Shown here in pieces: positions 51,226-60,036 of a stretch of 64,000 bases of DNA; position 1 is the first letter of the stretch, and the number at the start of each line of letters is the position of its first letter. The notes beneath the pieces were generated by a model. The model was not told where the DNA came from. It searched no databases and was given only the letters and a program-made list of their open reading frames with translations. The position numbers were made by a program, and so were the translations under genes. This DNA is from Streptomyces angustmyceticus. Its GTDB lineage: Bacteria > Actinomycetota > Actinomycetes > Streptomycetales > Streptomycetaceae. The stretch spans positions 7,043,501 through 7,107,500 of the forward strand of contig NZ_CP082945.1 in assembly GCF_019933235.1 (NCBI RefSeq), read 5' to 3'.

Positions 51226-52293
51226 ATGAGCAGGCTGATCGCCCCATCGAACCGACGCCAGTTCCTCACGCTGCTGGGCCTCTCGGCGGTCGCGGTCAGT
51301 TGTGGCGGCGGGGGCGCTGTGGCAGCCAAGGACCAGACCAGGACGCTGCGGTACCAGGGGTGGGCGGGGTCCGTCATCCTGCCCGAACTGGCCGCGGACC
51401 TCGGCTTTCTGGAGGACGTGAAGCTGAAGTGGGTCGGCAACACGATCAGCGGGCCGCAGGACATCCAGTCGGCGGCCACCGGACAGGTCGACTTCGGGGG
51501 CGCGTTCAACGGAGCCGTCGTCAAACTCGCCGCGCGGAAGGCCCCCATCACGGCGGTGATCAGCTACTACGGCGTCGACAAGGCCGCGTACAACGGCTTC
51601 TACGTCCTTGAGGACAGCCCGATCCGCTCCGCTCGTGACCTGATCGGCAAGAAGGTCGGGATGAACACGCTCGGCGCGCACTCCGAGGCGATGCTCGACA
51701 TCTACCTGCAGCGCCACGGCCTGTCGCAGGCGGAGATCCAGAAGGTCGAGCCGTTGGTGGTGCCCCCGGTCAACACCGAGCAGTCGCTGCGGCAGAAGCA
51801 GATCCAGGTGGGTGTCCTCGGCGACATCCTGCGTGACAAGGCTCTGCAGACCGGCGGCATCCGACCACTGTTCACCGACTACCAGCTGCTCGGCGACTTC
51901 TCCGCCGGCACCTATGTGCTGAACGACCGGTTCCTGAAGGAGAACCCCGGCACCGCGCGCACCTTCGTCACCGGCGTCGCGCGCGCCATCGAGTGGGCCC
52001 GCGCGACCCCGCGCCAAGAGGTCATCGCCCGGCAGATCGAGATCGTCAGGAAGCGGGGCCGGAACGAGGGCACCGCTCCGCTGAAGTACTGGAAGTCCTT
52101 CGGCGTCGCCGAGCGGGCCGGGCGCGTCACCGACAAGGAGTTCCAGTTGTGGATCGACTGGCTCGCCGAGCGCGGTGACATCGGGAAGGGGCAGGTCAAG
52201 GCGTCGGATCTCTACAGCAACGAGTTCAACGCGTACCGCCGGAAGACGAAACCGTCCGCGGCCGGGGCGACGGCCACCGAGAGCGGGAGCTGA
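51226..52293 (+). CDS. ABC transporter solute-binding lipoprotein (sulfonate/nitrate/taurine type)
   Basis: 355 residues. The N-terminus has a twin-arginine RRQFLTLLGLSAVAVSC with the lipobox cysteine, so it is an exported lipoprotein. The SsuA/TauA-like fold shows RYQGWAGSVILPELAADLG, SAATGQVDFGGAFNGAVVK and LIGKKVGMNTLGAHSEAML. It feeds the ATPase/permease pair downstream. With the TauD-like enzyme and the sulfur leader peptide, an alkane- or aryl-sulfonate is the likely ligand. ATG 51226 has AGGA about eight bases upstream. Confidence 0.87.
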   Translation: MSRLIAPSNRRQFLTLLGLSAVAVSCGGGGAVAAKDQTRTLRYQGWAGSVILPELAADLGFLEDVKLKWVGNTISGPQDIQSAATGQVDFGGAFNGAVVKLAARKAPITAVISYYGVDKAAYNGFYVLEDSPIRSARDLIGKKVGMNTLGAHSEAMLDIYLQRHGLSQAEIQKVEPLVVPPVNTEQSLRQKQIQVGVLGDILRDKALQTGGIRPLFTDYQLLGDFSAGTYVLNDRFLKENPGTARTFVTGVARAIEWARATPRQEVIARQIEIVRKRGRNEGTAPLKYWKSFGVAERAGRVTDKEFQLWIDWLAERGDIGKGQVKASDLYSNEFNAYRRKTKPSAAGATATESGS

Positions 52294-52297
52294 TCCC

Positions 52298-53149
52298 ATG
52301 TCCCGAACCACCACACCCAAGATCGAGTTCGAGCGGGTGCGCAAGACCTTCCCCGTCAGAAAGGGGAGCGCCCAGGGCCGCGGTCCGGCACACGGCGAGG
52401 ACGGGTTCACCGCGCTGGACGGTGTCGACCTGCGCATCGACGCGGGGGAGTTCGTCGTTGTGGTCGGCCCCAGCGGATGCGGCAAATCCACGCTGCTGGA
52501 CCTGCTGGGAGGGCTCGCCCGGCCGACCGCCGGACGGATCCTCCTGGACGGGGAGCCGGTGACCGGACCCGGCCTGGACCGCGGCATCGTCTTCCAGCAG
52601 TACGCGCTGCTGCCCTGGCGCACCGCCCTGGGCAACGTCGAGTTCGGCCTGGAGGCGACCGGCGTGCCACGGCGTGAGCGCGCCGCCCGTGCCCGCGAGT
52701 ACCTGGACCTGGTCGGGCTCTCCGGGTTCGAGAACCGGCACCCGCACGAGCTGTCCGGCGGTATGCGCCAGCGCGTGGCCATCGCGCGCTCACTCGCCTA
52801 CGATCCGGACGTCCTGCTGATGGACGAGCCGTTCGCCGCACTGGACGCCCAGACCAGGGAGCTGCTCCAGGACGAGCTGCTGCGCATCTGGCAGCGCACC
52901 CGGAAGACCGTCGTCTTCATCACGCACGGCATCGAGGAGGCCGTCTACCTGGGGGGACGGGTGGCCGTCATGACGTCCAGGCCCGGTCGCATCAAGCAGG
53001 TCGTGCCGATCGGCTTCGACTCCCGTACGGAGACCGACGACCTGCGGTCCAGCCCCGAGTTCGCACGGTACCGGCACGAGATCTGGACGCTCCTGCACGA
53101 CGAGGTGACCAGGACCCACCTGCTGGAGAAGGAGGAGGTCCCCGTATGA
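52298..53149 (+). CDS. ABC transporter ATPase (SsuB/TauB type)
   Basis: 283-residue ATPase. Walker A GPSGCGKSTLLD, Q-loop FQQYALLPWRTALGN, signature LSGGMRQRVAIARSL, Walker B VLLMDEPFAALD, H-loop ITHGIEEAVYL. It starts four bases after the binding-protein stop and ends in an ATGA overlap with the permease gene, so the three are coupled. The LPWRTALGN segment is typical of the nitrate/sulfonate/taurine class. Confidence 0.93.
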   Translation: MSRTTTPKIEFERVRKTFPVRKGSAQGRGPAHGEDGFTALDGVDLRIDAGEFVVVVGPSGCGKSTLLDLLGGLARPTAGRILLDGEPVTGPGLDRGIVFQQYALLPWRTALGNVEFGLEATGVPRRERAARAREYLDLVGLSGFENRHPHELSGGMRQRVAIARSLAYDPDVLLMDEPFAALDAQTRELLQDELLRIWQRTRKTVVFITHGIEEAVYLGGRVAVMTSRPGRIKQVVPIGFDSRTETDDLRSSPEFARYRHEIWTLLHDEVTRTHLLEKEEVPV

Positions 53150-54099
53150 GCATCGCCGGCGATTCCCGCACTCGGCAGCGCCCGGCCCCGGAGGAACGCC
53201 CCGCGCCGTCCGCCGCCACACCGCCGCAGGCGAACGGCACACCGTCCACAGCCCTCCCCGGCGAGCCCGTGTCCGGCCCGCCGACCGCGTCGGGTGGGCC
53301 GCGCCCCCACCGCCCTTCCGTACTGCCCCGCATCCTGCGCGCGGCGCTGACCGGCGTCACCAGGTCGGCGGCGATCGTCGCCCTGCTGCTCGCGTGGGAG
53401 CTGGCGCCCCGCTTCGGCCTGGTGAACCGGACCTTCCTGCCGCCGTTCAGCGAGGTCGCCCAGGCGTGGTGGGGACTGGTGGCGAACGGCCAGCTCGCCG
53501 ACAACGCGCAGGCCAGTCTGGTGCGTTCGTTCAGCGGCTTCGGCATCGCCGTCGCCGTGTCCGTACCGCTGGGCCTGCTCATCGGCTGGTACCGGCCGGT
53601 CGCCGATCTCCTCAACCCGTTGCTGCAGGTCTTCCTCAACACCGCGGCCCTGGCCCTGCTGCCCGTGTTCGTCCTGCTCCTCGGCATCGGTGAGACGTCG
53701 AAGATCTCCATCGTGGTGTACGCCTGCGCCTGGCCGATCCTCTTCAACACCATCAGCGCGGTGCGCACCGTCGATCCCACCCTGCTGAGGCTGGCGAAGT
53801 CCATGGACCTGTCCGCCCCGCGGCTGTTCCAGAAGGTGATCCTGCCGGCCTCGGTGCCGACGATCTTCACCGGAATCCGGCTGGCGGGGGCGGTGTCCAT
53901 CGTCGTCCTGGTCGCCGCCGAGATGATCGGCGCCAAGGCCGGCCTCGGCTATCTCATCAACGCGTCCCAGTACAACTTCGCCATTCCGCAGATGTACGCG
54001 GGCATCGTCACGATCTCCGTCGTCGGCGTGGCCTTCAACCAACTGCTGGTGGCCGTGGAGAAGCGGCTCAGCTCCTGGCGCGTCCCCGCGACGCGCTGA
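53146..54099 (+). CDS. ABC transporter permease (SsuC/TauC type)
   Basis: 317-residue permease. About 60 residues of Pro/Ala-rich cytoplasmic head are unusual for the family; then six membrane helices. The cytoplasmic coupling loop is recognisable as SMDLSAPRLFQKVILPASVP followed by TIFTGIRLAGAVSIVVLVAA. It overlaps the ATPase gene by four bases. Confidence 0.9.
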   Translation: MSIAGDSRTRQRPAPEERPAPSAATPPQANGTPSTALPGEPVSGPPTASGGPRPHRPSVLPRILRAALTGVTRSAAIVALLLAWELAPRFGLVNRTFLPPFSEVAQAWWGLVANGQLADNAQASLVRSFSGFGIAVAVSVPLGLLIGWYRPVADLLNPLLQVFLNTAALALLPVFVLLLGIGETSKISIVVYACAWPILFNTISAVRTVDPTLLRLAKSMDLSAPRLFQKVILPASVPTIFTGIRLAGAVSIVVLVAAEMIGAKAGLGYLINASQYNFAIPQMYAGIVTISVVGVAFNQLLVAVEKRLSSWRVPATR

Positions 54100-54211
54100 C
54101 GCCCTGCTCGCTGACGCTCCTCGCGCGACCCACCGGCTCCCACCGACCTCCTGCTCCTCATCCCCTCCTTCTCACCCCCAAATTGCCGCAACCCCGGAAA
54201 GGAACACCTCC

Positions 54212-55114
54212 ATGAGCACCAGTACAGGCTTCGACATCCGCCGGATCGGCGGACGCATCGGCGCCGAGATCGTCGGCGCCGACCTCTCCGCCGACCTCGA
54301 CCCGGCGATCGTCGCCGAGATCAACGCGGCTCTGCTGGAACACAAGGCGCTGGTCTTCCGCGGCCAGCGGCTGGACGACGCCGGACAGCTGCGCTTCGCC
54401 GCCCTCTTCGGCGAACTCACCGCCGCCCACCCCACCGTCCCGTCCGTGGACGGACAGCCCAACGTCCTGCCCGTCGACGGGGACGAGGGCATCCGCGCCA
54501 ACCGCTGGCACACCGACGTCACCTTCGTCCGCACGCCCCCGAAGGCATCGACCCTGCGCGCCATCGTCGTCCCGCCCTACGGCGGCAACACGCTGATCGC
54601 CAACTCGGCCGCGGCCTACCGTGACCTGCCCGGCCCGCTGCGCGAACTCGCGGACAGCCTCTGGGCGGTCCACACCAACGCCTACGACTACGCCGCCCCC
54701 AGGACCGAGAAGGCGGCCCAGCACCGCAAGCAGTTCGTCTCGCGCACGTACCGCACCGCCCACCCGCTGGTGCGCGTGCACCCCGAGACGGGGGAGCGCG
54801 GCCTGTTCATCGGCGGCTTCGCGCAGACCGTCGAGGGCCTCGGCCCCTCCGAGTCCCGGGACCTGCTGCGCATCTTCCAGTCGTATGTGACGCGCCCGGA
54901 GAACATCGTCCGGGTGGCCTGGACACCGGGTGACCTCGTCCTGTTCGACAACCGCAGCACCCAGCACTACGCCCCCGACGACTACGGCGACCTGCCCCGC
55001 CTGCTGCACCGGGTGACCGTCGCGGGGGACGTCCCGGTGGGCATCGACGGCACCTCCAGCCGCGCCCTCGAAGGCGGCGACGACACCAGCCACTACACCC
55101 CTGCCGTGGCCTGA
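54212..55114 (+). CDS. TauD/TfdA family 2-oxoglutarate-dependent dioxygenase
   Basis: 300-residue non-haem iron enzyme. Iron ligands are H100 and D102 in RWHTDVTF, and H252 in TQHYAPDDY; the 2-oxoglutarate arginine is in LLHRVTV near residue 265. TauD and its relatives oxidise sulfonates (taurine) to release sulfite; other members act on alkyl sulfates or chlorinated acids. Co-location with the sulfonate-type ABC genes supports sulfonate desulfonation. ATG 54212, with GGAAAGG upstream; 112 bases follow the permease. Confidence 0.9.
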   Translation: MSTSTGFDIRRIGGRIGAEIVGADLSADLDPAIVAEINAALLEHKALVFRGQRLDDAGQLRFAALFGELTAAHPTVPSVDGQPNVLPVDGDEGIRANRWHTDVTFVRTPPKASTLRAIVVPPYGGNTLIANSAAAYRDLPGPLRELADSLWAVHTNAYDYAAPRTEKAAQHRKQFVSRTYRTAHPLVRVHPETGERGLFIGGFAQTVEGLGPSESRDLLRIFQSYVTRPENIVRVAWTPGDLVLFDNRSTQHYAPDDYGDLPRLLHRVTVAGDVPVGIDGTSSRALEGGDDTSHYTPAVA

Positions 55115-55153
55115 GCACACTCGCGGGCCAGTGGGCCGCCGACGTCCAGGTGC

Positions 55154-55189
55154 GCCTCCTTCTCCCGGCCCTCCCCGGGAGAAGGAGGC
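55154..55189 (+). terminator. Strong bidirectional terminator after the dioxygenase
   Basis: A perfect 15-base stem: GCCTCCTTCTCCCGG (55154-55168) and CCGGGAGAAGGAGGC (55175-55189), with a six-base loop, between the convergent dioxygenase and histidine-kinase genes. Confidence 0.85.
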
Positions 55190-55227
55190 ACGGGCGCGGG
55201 GCCAGGGGACGACGCCGCTCGGGGAAC

Positions 55228-56706
55228 TCAGGACGGCTCCGGCGCGGAATCGGTACCGGTCTCATCAGTGCCGGTACCGGCCGAGGCCAGGGGCAGGCGT
55301 ACCTGGAAGCGGGTGTCGCCGGGCACGGAGTCGAACCGCAGGTCTCCGCGGTGTTTGTTGACGATGATGCGCCAGGAGATGTCCAGGCCCAGGCCCGTCC
55401 CCTCGCCCACCGGTTTGGTGGTGAAGAACGGGTCGAAGACGCGGTCGCGGATCTCCTCGGGGATTCCCGGGCCGGTGTCGCGGAACTCGACGAGCAGATG
55501 GTCTCCGTCGCGGGCCGTGCGTACGGTCAGTGTGCCGTCGGTGTCCGTGCTGTTCATCGCCGAGACCGCGTTGTCGATCAGATTCGTCCATACCTGGTTG
55601 AGTTCGCTGGGGTAGGCCGGGATCTTCGGCAGGCCGCGGTCGTAGTCCTTGACGACGGTGACGCGGGGGCCGATCTTCGTGGAGACCATCAGCAGGGTGC
55701 TGTCGAGCAGTTCATGCACGTCCGAGACCTGGTGGGGCGCCCGGTCGAGCTGCGAGTACTGCTTGGCCGCGGAGACCAGGGAGGAGACGCGGTTGGTCGA
55801 CTCCTCGATCTCGTTCATCAACAGCTCGGTCTCGACGGTGTAGTTGAGCCACCGTACGGCCCCTTCGAGGGTGTCCTCGTCCACCGCCGCGGCGATCTGG
55901 TCCAGCCAGTCGGTGTCCAGGCCGGCCTGGACGAAGGTCGGCGCGAGCTGCCATCCGTCGTCGATGCCGTGGTCGTCCAGCCAGTCGGCGAGGGCGTCCT
56001 CCCGGTCCGCGGCTTCCAGCGGGCTCAGCGCGGTGGCCTTGGCGACGCGCTCGGCGGTGCGTTCCTGGACCTCTATGAGCGTCTCCAGACTGTCGCGCCG
56101 GTACGGGCGTGCCGCGATGATGCCGAGCTTGTGGCGCATCCCGGCGACGCGCTCGCGCAGCGCGGACGTGGCCCGCACCGCCGCGGTGGCGGGGTTGTTC
56201 AGTTCATGGGTCAGCCCGGCGGACAGCGAGCCGAGAGCCAGCAGCCGTTCGCGCTGGCCGACGGCCTCCTGGGTGCTCTTCACGCCGAAGAAGAGCCCTT
56301 CGAGCAGGTGCACGGCCATGGGGAACCACTCGCGCATGATGGCGGCGAAGGTCTCCGCGGGCAGCACGAAGAAGCGCGCGGGCTCGATGACACGCAGGGA
56401 GCTGTTGTACACCTGCCGCAGCCGGTCGCCCAGGTACGCCTGGAAGGCGCCCGCGTACACCCCGCGGTCGGAACTCCGGGTGATTTCCACGTCGTAGTCC
56501 CCGATCCGGCGCGAGAGCACGATGGTCCCTTCGAGCAGCACGTAGAAGCACGTGGCCTCGTCGCCCTCCCCGTACACCGGACCGGGCGCGAACTCCTCCA
56601 CCCGGCCCTCGCGGCAGAGCCGGGCGATCTGGTCGGGGGCCAGCTTCTCGAACAGGAACAGCGAGCCGAGTTCCTCCCGGCTGCACGGCAGCGGACGGCC
56701 GTTCAC
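55228..56706 (-). CDS. Histidine kinase with N-terminal cyclic-nucleotide-binding fold
   Basis: 492 residues. Residues 10-130 form a CRP/cNMP-binding-like barrel (LFLFEKLAPDQIARLCREG, VLLEGTIVLSRRIGD). A HisKA-like helix carries H167 in LTHELNNPATAA. The ATPase domain is at about 350-480: N-box WTNLIDNAVSAM, G1 DTGPGIPEEI, F-box FDPFFTTK, G2 GTGLGLDIS. No membrane segments, so it is cytosolic. GTG 56706 overlaps the stop of the response regulator/thioredoxin-reductase fusion as GTGA, so it is that fusion's translationally coupled partner. Confidence 0.9.
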   Translation of the reverse strand: MNGRPLPCSREELGSLFLFEKLAPDQIARLCREGRVEEFAPGPVYGEGDEATCFYVLLEGTIVLSRRIGDYDVEITRSSDRGVYAGAFQAYLGDRLRQVYNSSLRVIEPARFFVLPAETFAAIMREWFPMAVHLLEGLFFGVKSTQEAVGQRERLLALGSLSAGLTHELNNPATAAVRATSALRERVAGMRHKLGIIAARPYRRDSLETLIEVQERTAERVAKATALSPLEAADREDALADWLDDHGIDDGWQLAPTFVQAGLDTDWLDQIAAAVDEDTLEGAVRWLNYTVETELLMNEIEESTNRVSSLVSAAKQYSQLDRAPHQVSDVHELLDSTLLMVSTKIGPRVTVVKDYDRGLPKIPAYPSELNQVWTNLIDNAVSAMNSTDTDGTLTVRTARDGDHLLVEFRDTGPGIPEEIRDRVFDPFFTTKPVGEGTGLGLDISWRIIVNKHRGDLRFDSVPGDTRFQVRLPLASAGTGTDETGTDSAPEPS

Positions 56707-58388
56707 GACTGCTCCAGATACCGGTGGGCGAGCATGACCGCCATGGCTCCCTCGCCCACGGCGGAGGCGACCCGCTTCGCGGACTCGGCGCGGGCGTCCC
56801 CGGCCACGAACACGCCCGGGACGTTGGTCTCCAAGTGGTACGGCGGCCGGTCCAGCTCCCAGCCGGCCGGCGGGCGTCCGTCCGCGGTCAGGTCGGGCCC
56901 GGTCAGGATGAACCCGCGGGAGTCCCGGAGCACCGTGCCCTCCAGCCAGTCGGTCAGCGGGGCCGCGCCGATGAAGACGAACATCCACTGGGCGTCGACG
57001 AGTTCGGTCTCGCCGGTCGTCGTGTCGCGCAGGGTGAGCTGTTCCAGTTGGCGCGAGCCGTGGGCGGCGGCGACGACCGTGTGGGTGCGGACGGAGATCG
57101 TGGGCGTCTCGTCGACCTGCTGGATGAGGTAGTGCGACATCGACGTGGACAGGGACGGCCGCCGCACCAGCACGGTGACCGACTTGGCGCTCCGGGCCAG
57201 GTAGATCGCGGCCTGGCCCGCGGAGTTCGCGCCGCCGACGATGTACACATCATGGCCCTGGCACGCGGCCGCTTCGGTCAGGGCGGAGCCGTAGAACACG
57301 CCGCAGCCGGTCAGTTCGGTCACCTGGGGCGCGTCCAGTTGCCGGTAGGACACGCCGGTCGCGAGGATCACGGAGTGCGCGGCTACGGCCGAGCCGTCCG
57401 AGAACCGCACGACGCGCGACGCGCCGTTGACCTCCAACCCGGTGACCTCCCGCGCGGTCAGGATCTCGGCACCGAACTTCGCCGCCTGGCGCCGGGCCCG
57501 GTCGGTGAGCTGCGCCCCGGACACGCCGTCCGGAAAGCCGAGGTAGTTCTCGATGCGCGAGCTCTGACCCGCCTGGCCCCCGGTCGCGGAGCGCTCCACC
57601 AGGACGGTCCGCAGGCCCTCGGACGCCCCGTACACCGCCGCCCCCAGACCCGCCGGTCCGCCGCCGATCACGACGAGGTCGTAGAAGTCGGTCGCCGGGG
57701 TCGTCGCCAGGCCGACCCGGGTGGCCAGCTCCCGGTCCTCGGGCTCGACGAGGGCCGTGCCGTCCGGAGTGATCACCAGCGGGAGCCGCAGCCCCTCCTC
57801 GCCCGCGGCGCACAGCAGCCGCTTGCCCTCCGGCTCGTCGGAGGAGTACCAGCGGTACGGCACCTGGTTGCGCGCCAGGAACTCCCGCACGGCCGACGAC
57901 CGCCCCGACCAGCGGTGTCCGACGACCTTGGTGACCGCCACCGGCCGGTGGTCGGCGTCCCGCCAGGCCGACAGGAGATCGTCGAGCACGGGGTAGAGCT
58001 TCTCCTCGGGCGGCTCCCAGGGCTTGAGGAGATAGTGGTCCAGGTCGACGACGTTGATCGCGTCGATGGCCGCGTCGGTGTCCGCGTACGCCGTCAGCAG
58101 CACCCGCCGGGCGTCGGGGTAGATGTCGAGGGCCTGCTCCAGGAACTCGATGCCGTTCATCTGCGGCATCCGGTAGTCCGCCACGATCACCGCGACGGGC
58201 CCGCCGCGCAGCTTCAGCTCGCGCAGAGCGGCAAGCGCGGACTCGCCGGACTCGGCGCGCACCACCCGGTACGACGCGCCGTAGCGTCGCCGCAGATCAC
58301 GGGCGACGGCACGCGACACGCCCGGGTCATCGTCCACGGTCAGGATGACGGTCCGCGCCGGACCGGTGGCCTGATCGGCCTGACCCAT
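56703..58388 (-). CDS. Response regulator fused to thioredoxin-reductase-like domain
   Basis: 561 residues. Residues 13-130 are a receiver domain with phospho-acceptor D71 in VADYRMPQMNG. Residues 150-215 look like a thioredoxin/glutaredoxin-like module (VTKVVGHRWSGRSSAVREF). From 235 on is an FAD/NAD(P) thioredoxin-reductase fold, with GGGPAGLGAA at 242-251 and IVGGANSAGQAAIYLA. The usual CxxC redox pair is missing; the segment there reads GCGVFYGSALTEAAACQG. A phospho-signal may therefore control a flavoprotein that is not a disulfide reductase. ATG 58388 is preferred over ATG 58394. Confidence 0.9.
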   Translation of the reverse strand: MGQADQATGPARTVILTVDDDPGVSRAVARDLRRRYGASYRVVRAESGESALAALRELKLRGGPVAVIVADYRMPQMNGIEFLEQALDIYPDARRVLLTAYADTDAAIDAINVVDLDHYLLKPWEPPEEKLYPVLDDLLSAWRDADHRPVAVTKVVGHRWSGRSSAVREFLARNQVPYRWYSSDEPEGKRLLCAAGEEGLRLPLVITPDGTALVEPEDRELATRVGLATTPATDFYDLVVIGGGPAGLGAAVYGASEGLRTVLVERSATGGQAGQSSRIENYLGFPDGVSGAQLTDRARRQAAKFGAEILTAREVTGLEVNGASRVVRFSDGSAVAAHSVILATGVSYRQLDAPQVTELTGCGVFYGSALTEAAACQGHDVYIVGGANSAGQAAIYLARSAKSVTVLVRRPSLSTSMSHYLIQQVDETPTISVRTHTVVAAAHGSRQLEQLTLRDTTTGETELVDAQWMFVFIGAAPLTDWLEGTVLRDSRGFILTGPDLTADGRPPAGWELDRPPYHLETNVPGVFVAGDARAESAKRVASAVGEGAMAVMLAHRYLEQS

Positions 58389-58593
58389 AGGCATCCCGCC
58401 TGATGATCCTGAGGCAACCGTCCCCGAGCCGATCGCCCGTCCGCACCGCCTCGCGCGCCTGTCCGGCACGCCGGTGCGCGGGCACTGACCATTTTATGGG
58501 CGATCGGTGTGGTTCGCCGTGGAGGTCGGGGAGGGGCACCGGCCCGCCGGCCGCCCAGCCGTATCGGCCGTCAGCCGTGTTGCCCCTCGGCCG

Positions 58594-59370
58594 TCAGCCG
58601 TCCGACGAGGGCTCCGCGCTCCCGGGAGCCTCGTCGGTCCCGTCGATCTCGTCCAGGAGATGCGGCCCGTTGTTGCGGACGCTGTTGACCGCGGTGGAGA
58701 CGGCGCGGGTGTCCAGGTGGCCCGCGGCCGGGGCGGTGAGCAGTGCGCGGAGTTCGCCGGGGTCCTGGTGGGCGGGGTCGAGCCAGGCGCTCCAGTCGTC
58801 GGGGGCGATGGCCAGCGGCATACGGGGGTGGACGCGGCCCGCGGCGTCGGTGGCCTTGGTGGTGATGATGGTGCAGGTGGTCCACCACGCCCCGGGCGCG
58901 TCGTCGTCGGCGATGTCCGGGGCGCGCCAGAACTCGTACAGGCCGGCGAGCGCCATGGCCCGGCCGTCCTCCGGGCTGATGAAGTACGGCTGCTTGCGGG
59001 CCTTGGCCGACCCGGTCGCCGGGACCGTCTGCCACTCGTAGAAGCCGTCCGCCGGCAGCAGGCACCTGCGCTTGGCGAAGGCCCGGCGGTAGGCGGGCTT
59101 CTCCGCGACCGTCTCCACCCTCGCGTTGATCATCTTCGCGCCGATCTCCGGGCTCTTCGCCCACGACGGCACCAGTCCCCAGCGCAGCGTTCGCAGCTGC
59201 CGGGTGACCTCACCGGTGTCGCGTGCCACGCGCTCCAGCACCGACCACACCGCATCGGTGGGGGCCACGTTCCAGCTCGGTCCGAGCGCCTGGTCGGGGT
59301 CCCAGTGTGTGACGTCGAACAGGTCGACCAGGTCCTGCGGACGGCGGGTGGAGGCATATCGACCGCACAT
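58594..59370 (-). CDS. SRAP domain (YedK/HMCES) DNA-protein crosslink repair protein
   Basis: 258 residues. The protein begins MCGRYAS, so after removal of the initiator methionine the N-terminal cysteine can attack abasic sites. Other active-site residues are N82 in INARVET, E112 in GFYEW and H181 in HPRMP. The family covalently shields abasic sites in single-stranded DNA. ATG 59370 is fixed by the required catalytic cysteine at position 2. Single-gene unit. Confidence 0.93.
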   Translation of the reverse strand: MCGRYASTRRPQDLVDLFDVTHWDPDQALGPSWNVAPTDAVWSVLERVARDTGEVTRQLRTLRWGLVPSWAKSPEIGAKMINARVETVAEKPAYRRAFAKRRCLLPADGFYEWQTVPATGSAKARKQPYFISPEDGRAMALAGLYEFWRAPDIADDDAPGAWWTTCTIITTKATDAAGRVHPRMPLAIAPDDWSAWLDPAHQDPGELRALLTAPAAGHLDTRAVSTAVNSVRNNGPHLLDEIDGTDEAPGSAEPSSDG

Positions 59371-59531
59371 ACCGTCCACCCTGCCACGCCGCCGGCCCCT
59401 GCGGGTTCTCCCGCGCCTCACCGCTTGGCGCACCGGGGCGGCGGCAGAGGGTCGGGAAACGCCCGCATGCGCGATTCCGCTGCCGCGCGCCTGTCCCGCA
59501 ACCGGCGCCACAGGCACTTAAATATCGGAGC

Positions 59532-59789
59532 GTGACTAGAGAGCCGCGGCGCTTCACGATCTTGTTGGTCCCCGAACACGTCGAGGACCGGGGCGGTGCC
59601 TCCGTGGAGGACTCGGCCGTCCGCTCGGCGGTCGTCGAGGCGACGGGCGAGACCGGCGCCTCGGGCTACCCGCGCTACGTCGGACACGGAATCGTGGCCG
59701 ACATCGACCCCCGCACCCGCACGGTCGAGGCCGTGCTCGTCGACGGCACGGAACTGGACTACGGGCTGATCGCCACGGTCGCGCCCTGA
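59532..59789 (+). CDS. Small hypothetical protein
   Basis: 85 residues, not recognised. It has the pattern RRFTILLVPEHVEDR, VVEATGETGASGYPRYVGH and VDGTELDYGLIATVAP, suggesting a small beta-rich fold. GTG 59532 is preceded by TTAAAT (59518-59523) eight bases upstream, so it may be leaderless. Codon usage is consistent with a real gene. Confidence 0.55.
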   Translation: MTREPRRFTILLVPEHVEDRGGASVEDSAVRSAVVEATGETGASGYPRYVGHGIVADIDPRTRTVEAVLVDGTELDYGLIATVAP

Positions 59790-59945
59790 CCGAGCGCCGC
59801 CGGACGGGCGGGCACCGGCAGCGCACCACAGCCCAGGGGCATCCGCCGAGGGGCGCGCGCGAGCGACCTCACCGGCCGCCCCACCAGCCATCTGCGCAAC
59901 ACACCCCAAAGGCGAACCCCGTTACACGGCCATGACATAGCCGAC

Positions 59946-59974
59946 TTGAGTCACTGTGATCACACAAGTAGGTT
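59946..59974 (+). promoter_or_regulatory. Promoter of the D,D-carboxypeptidase gene
   Basis: TTGAGT (59946-59951) and TAGGTT (59969-59974) with 17 bases between. The spacer contains the perfect palindrome TGTGATCACA (59955-59964), a possible operator. The gene starts at 60037, leaving a leader of about 55 bases. Confidence 0.6.
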
Positions 59975-60036
59975 CGCCATGAACCGAGTTCTCCTACCTA
60001 CCGGCGTCCGTTCGCCGGAAGAGATGGACGCCCCCC

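Noticed and set aside
59955..59964. CRP binding site TGTGATCACA
   Set aside because: The half-sites are fused without the required six-base spacer, so a standard CRP dimer could not bind; kept only as a possible operator.
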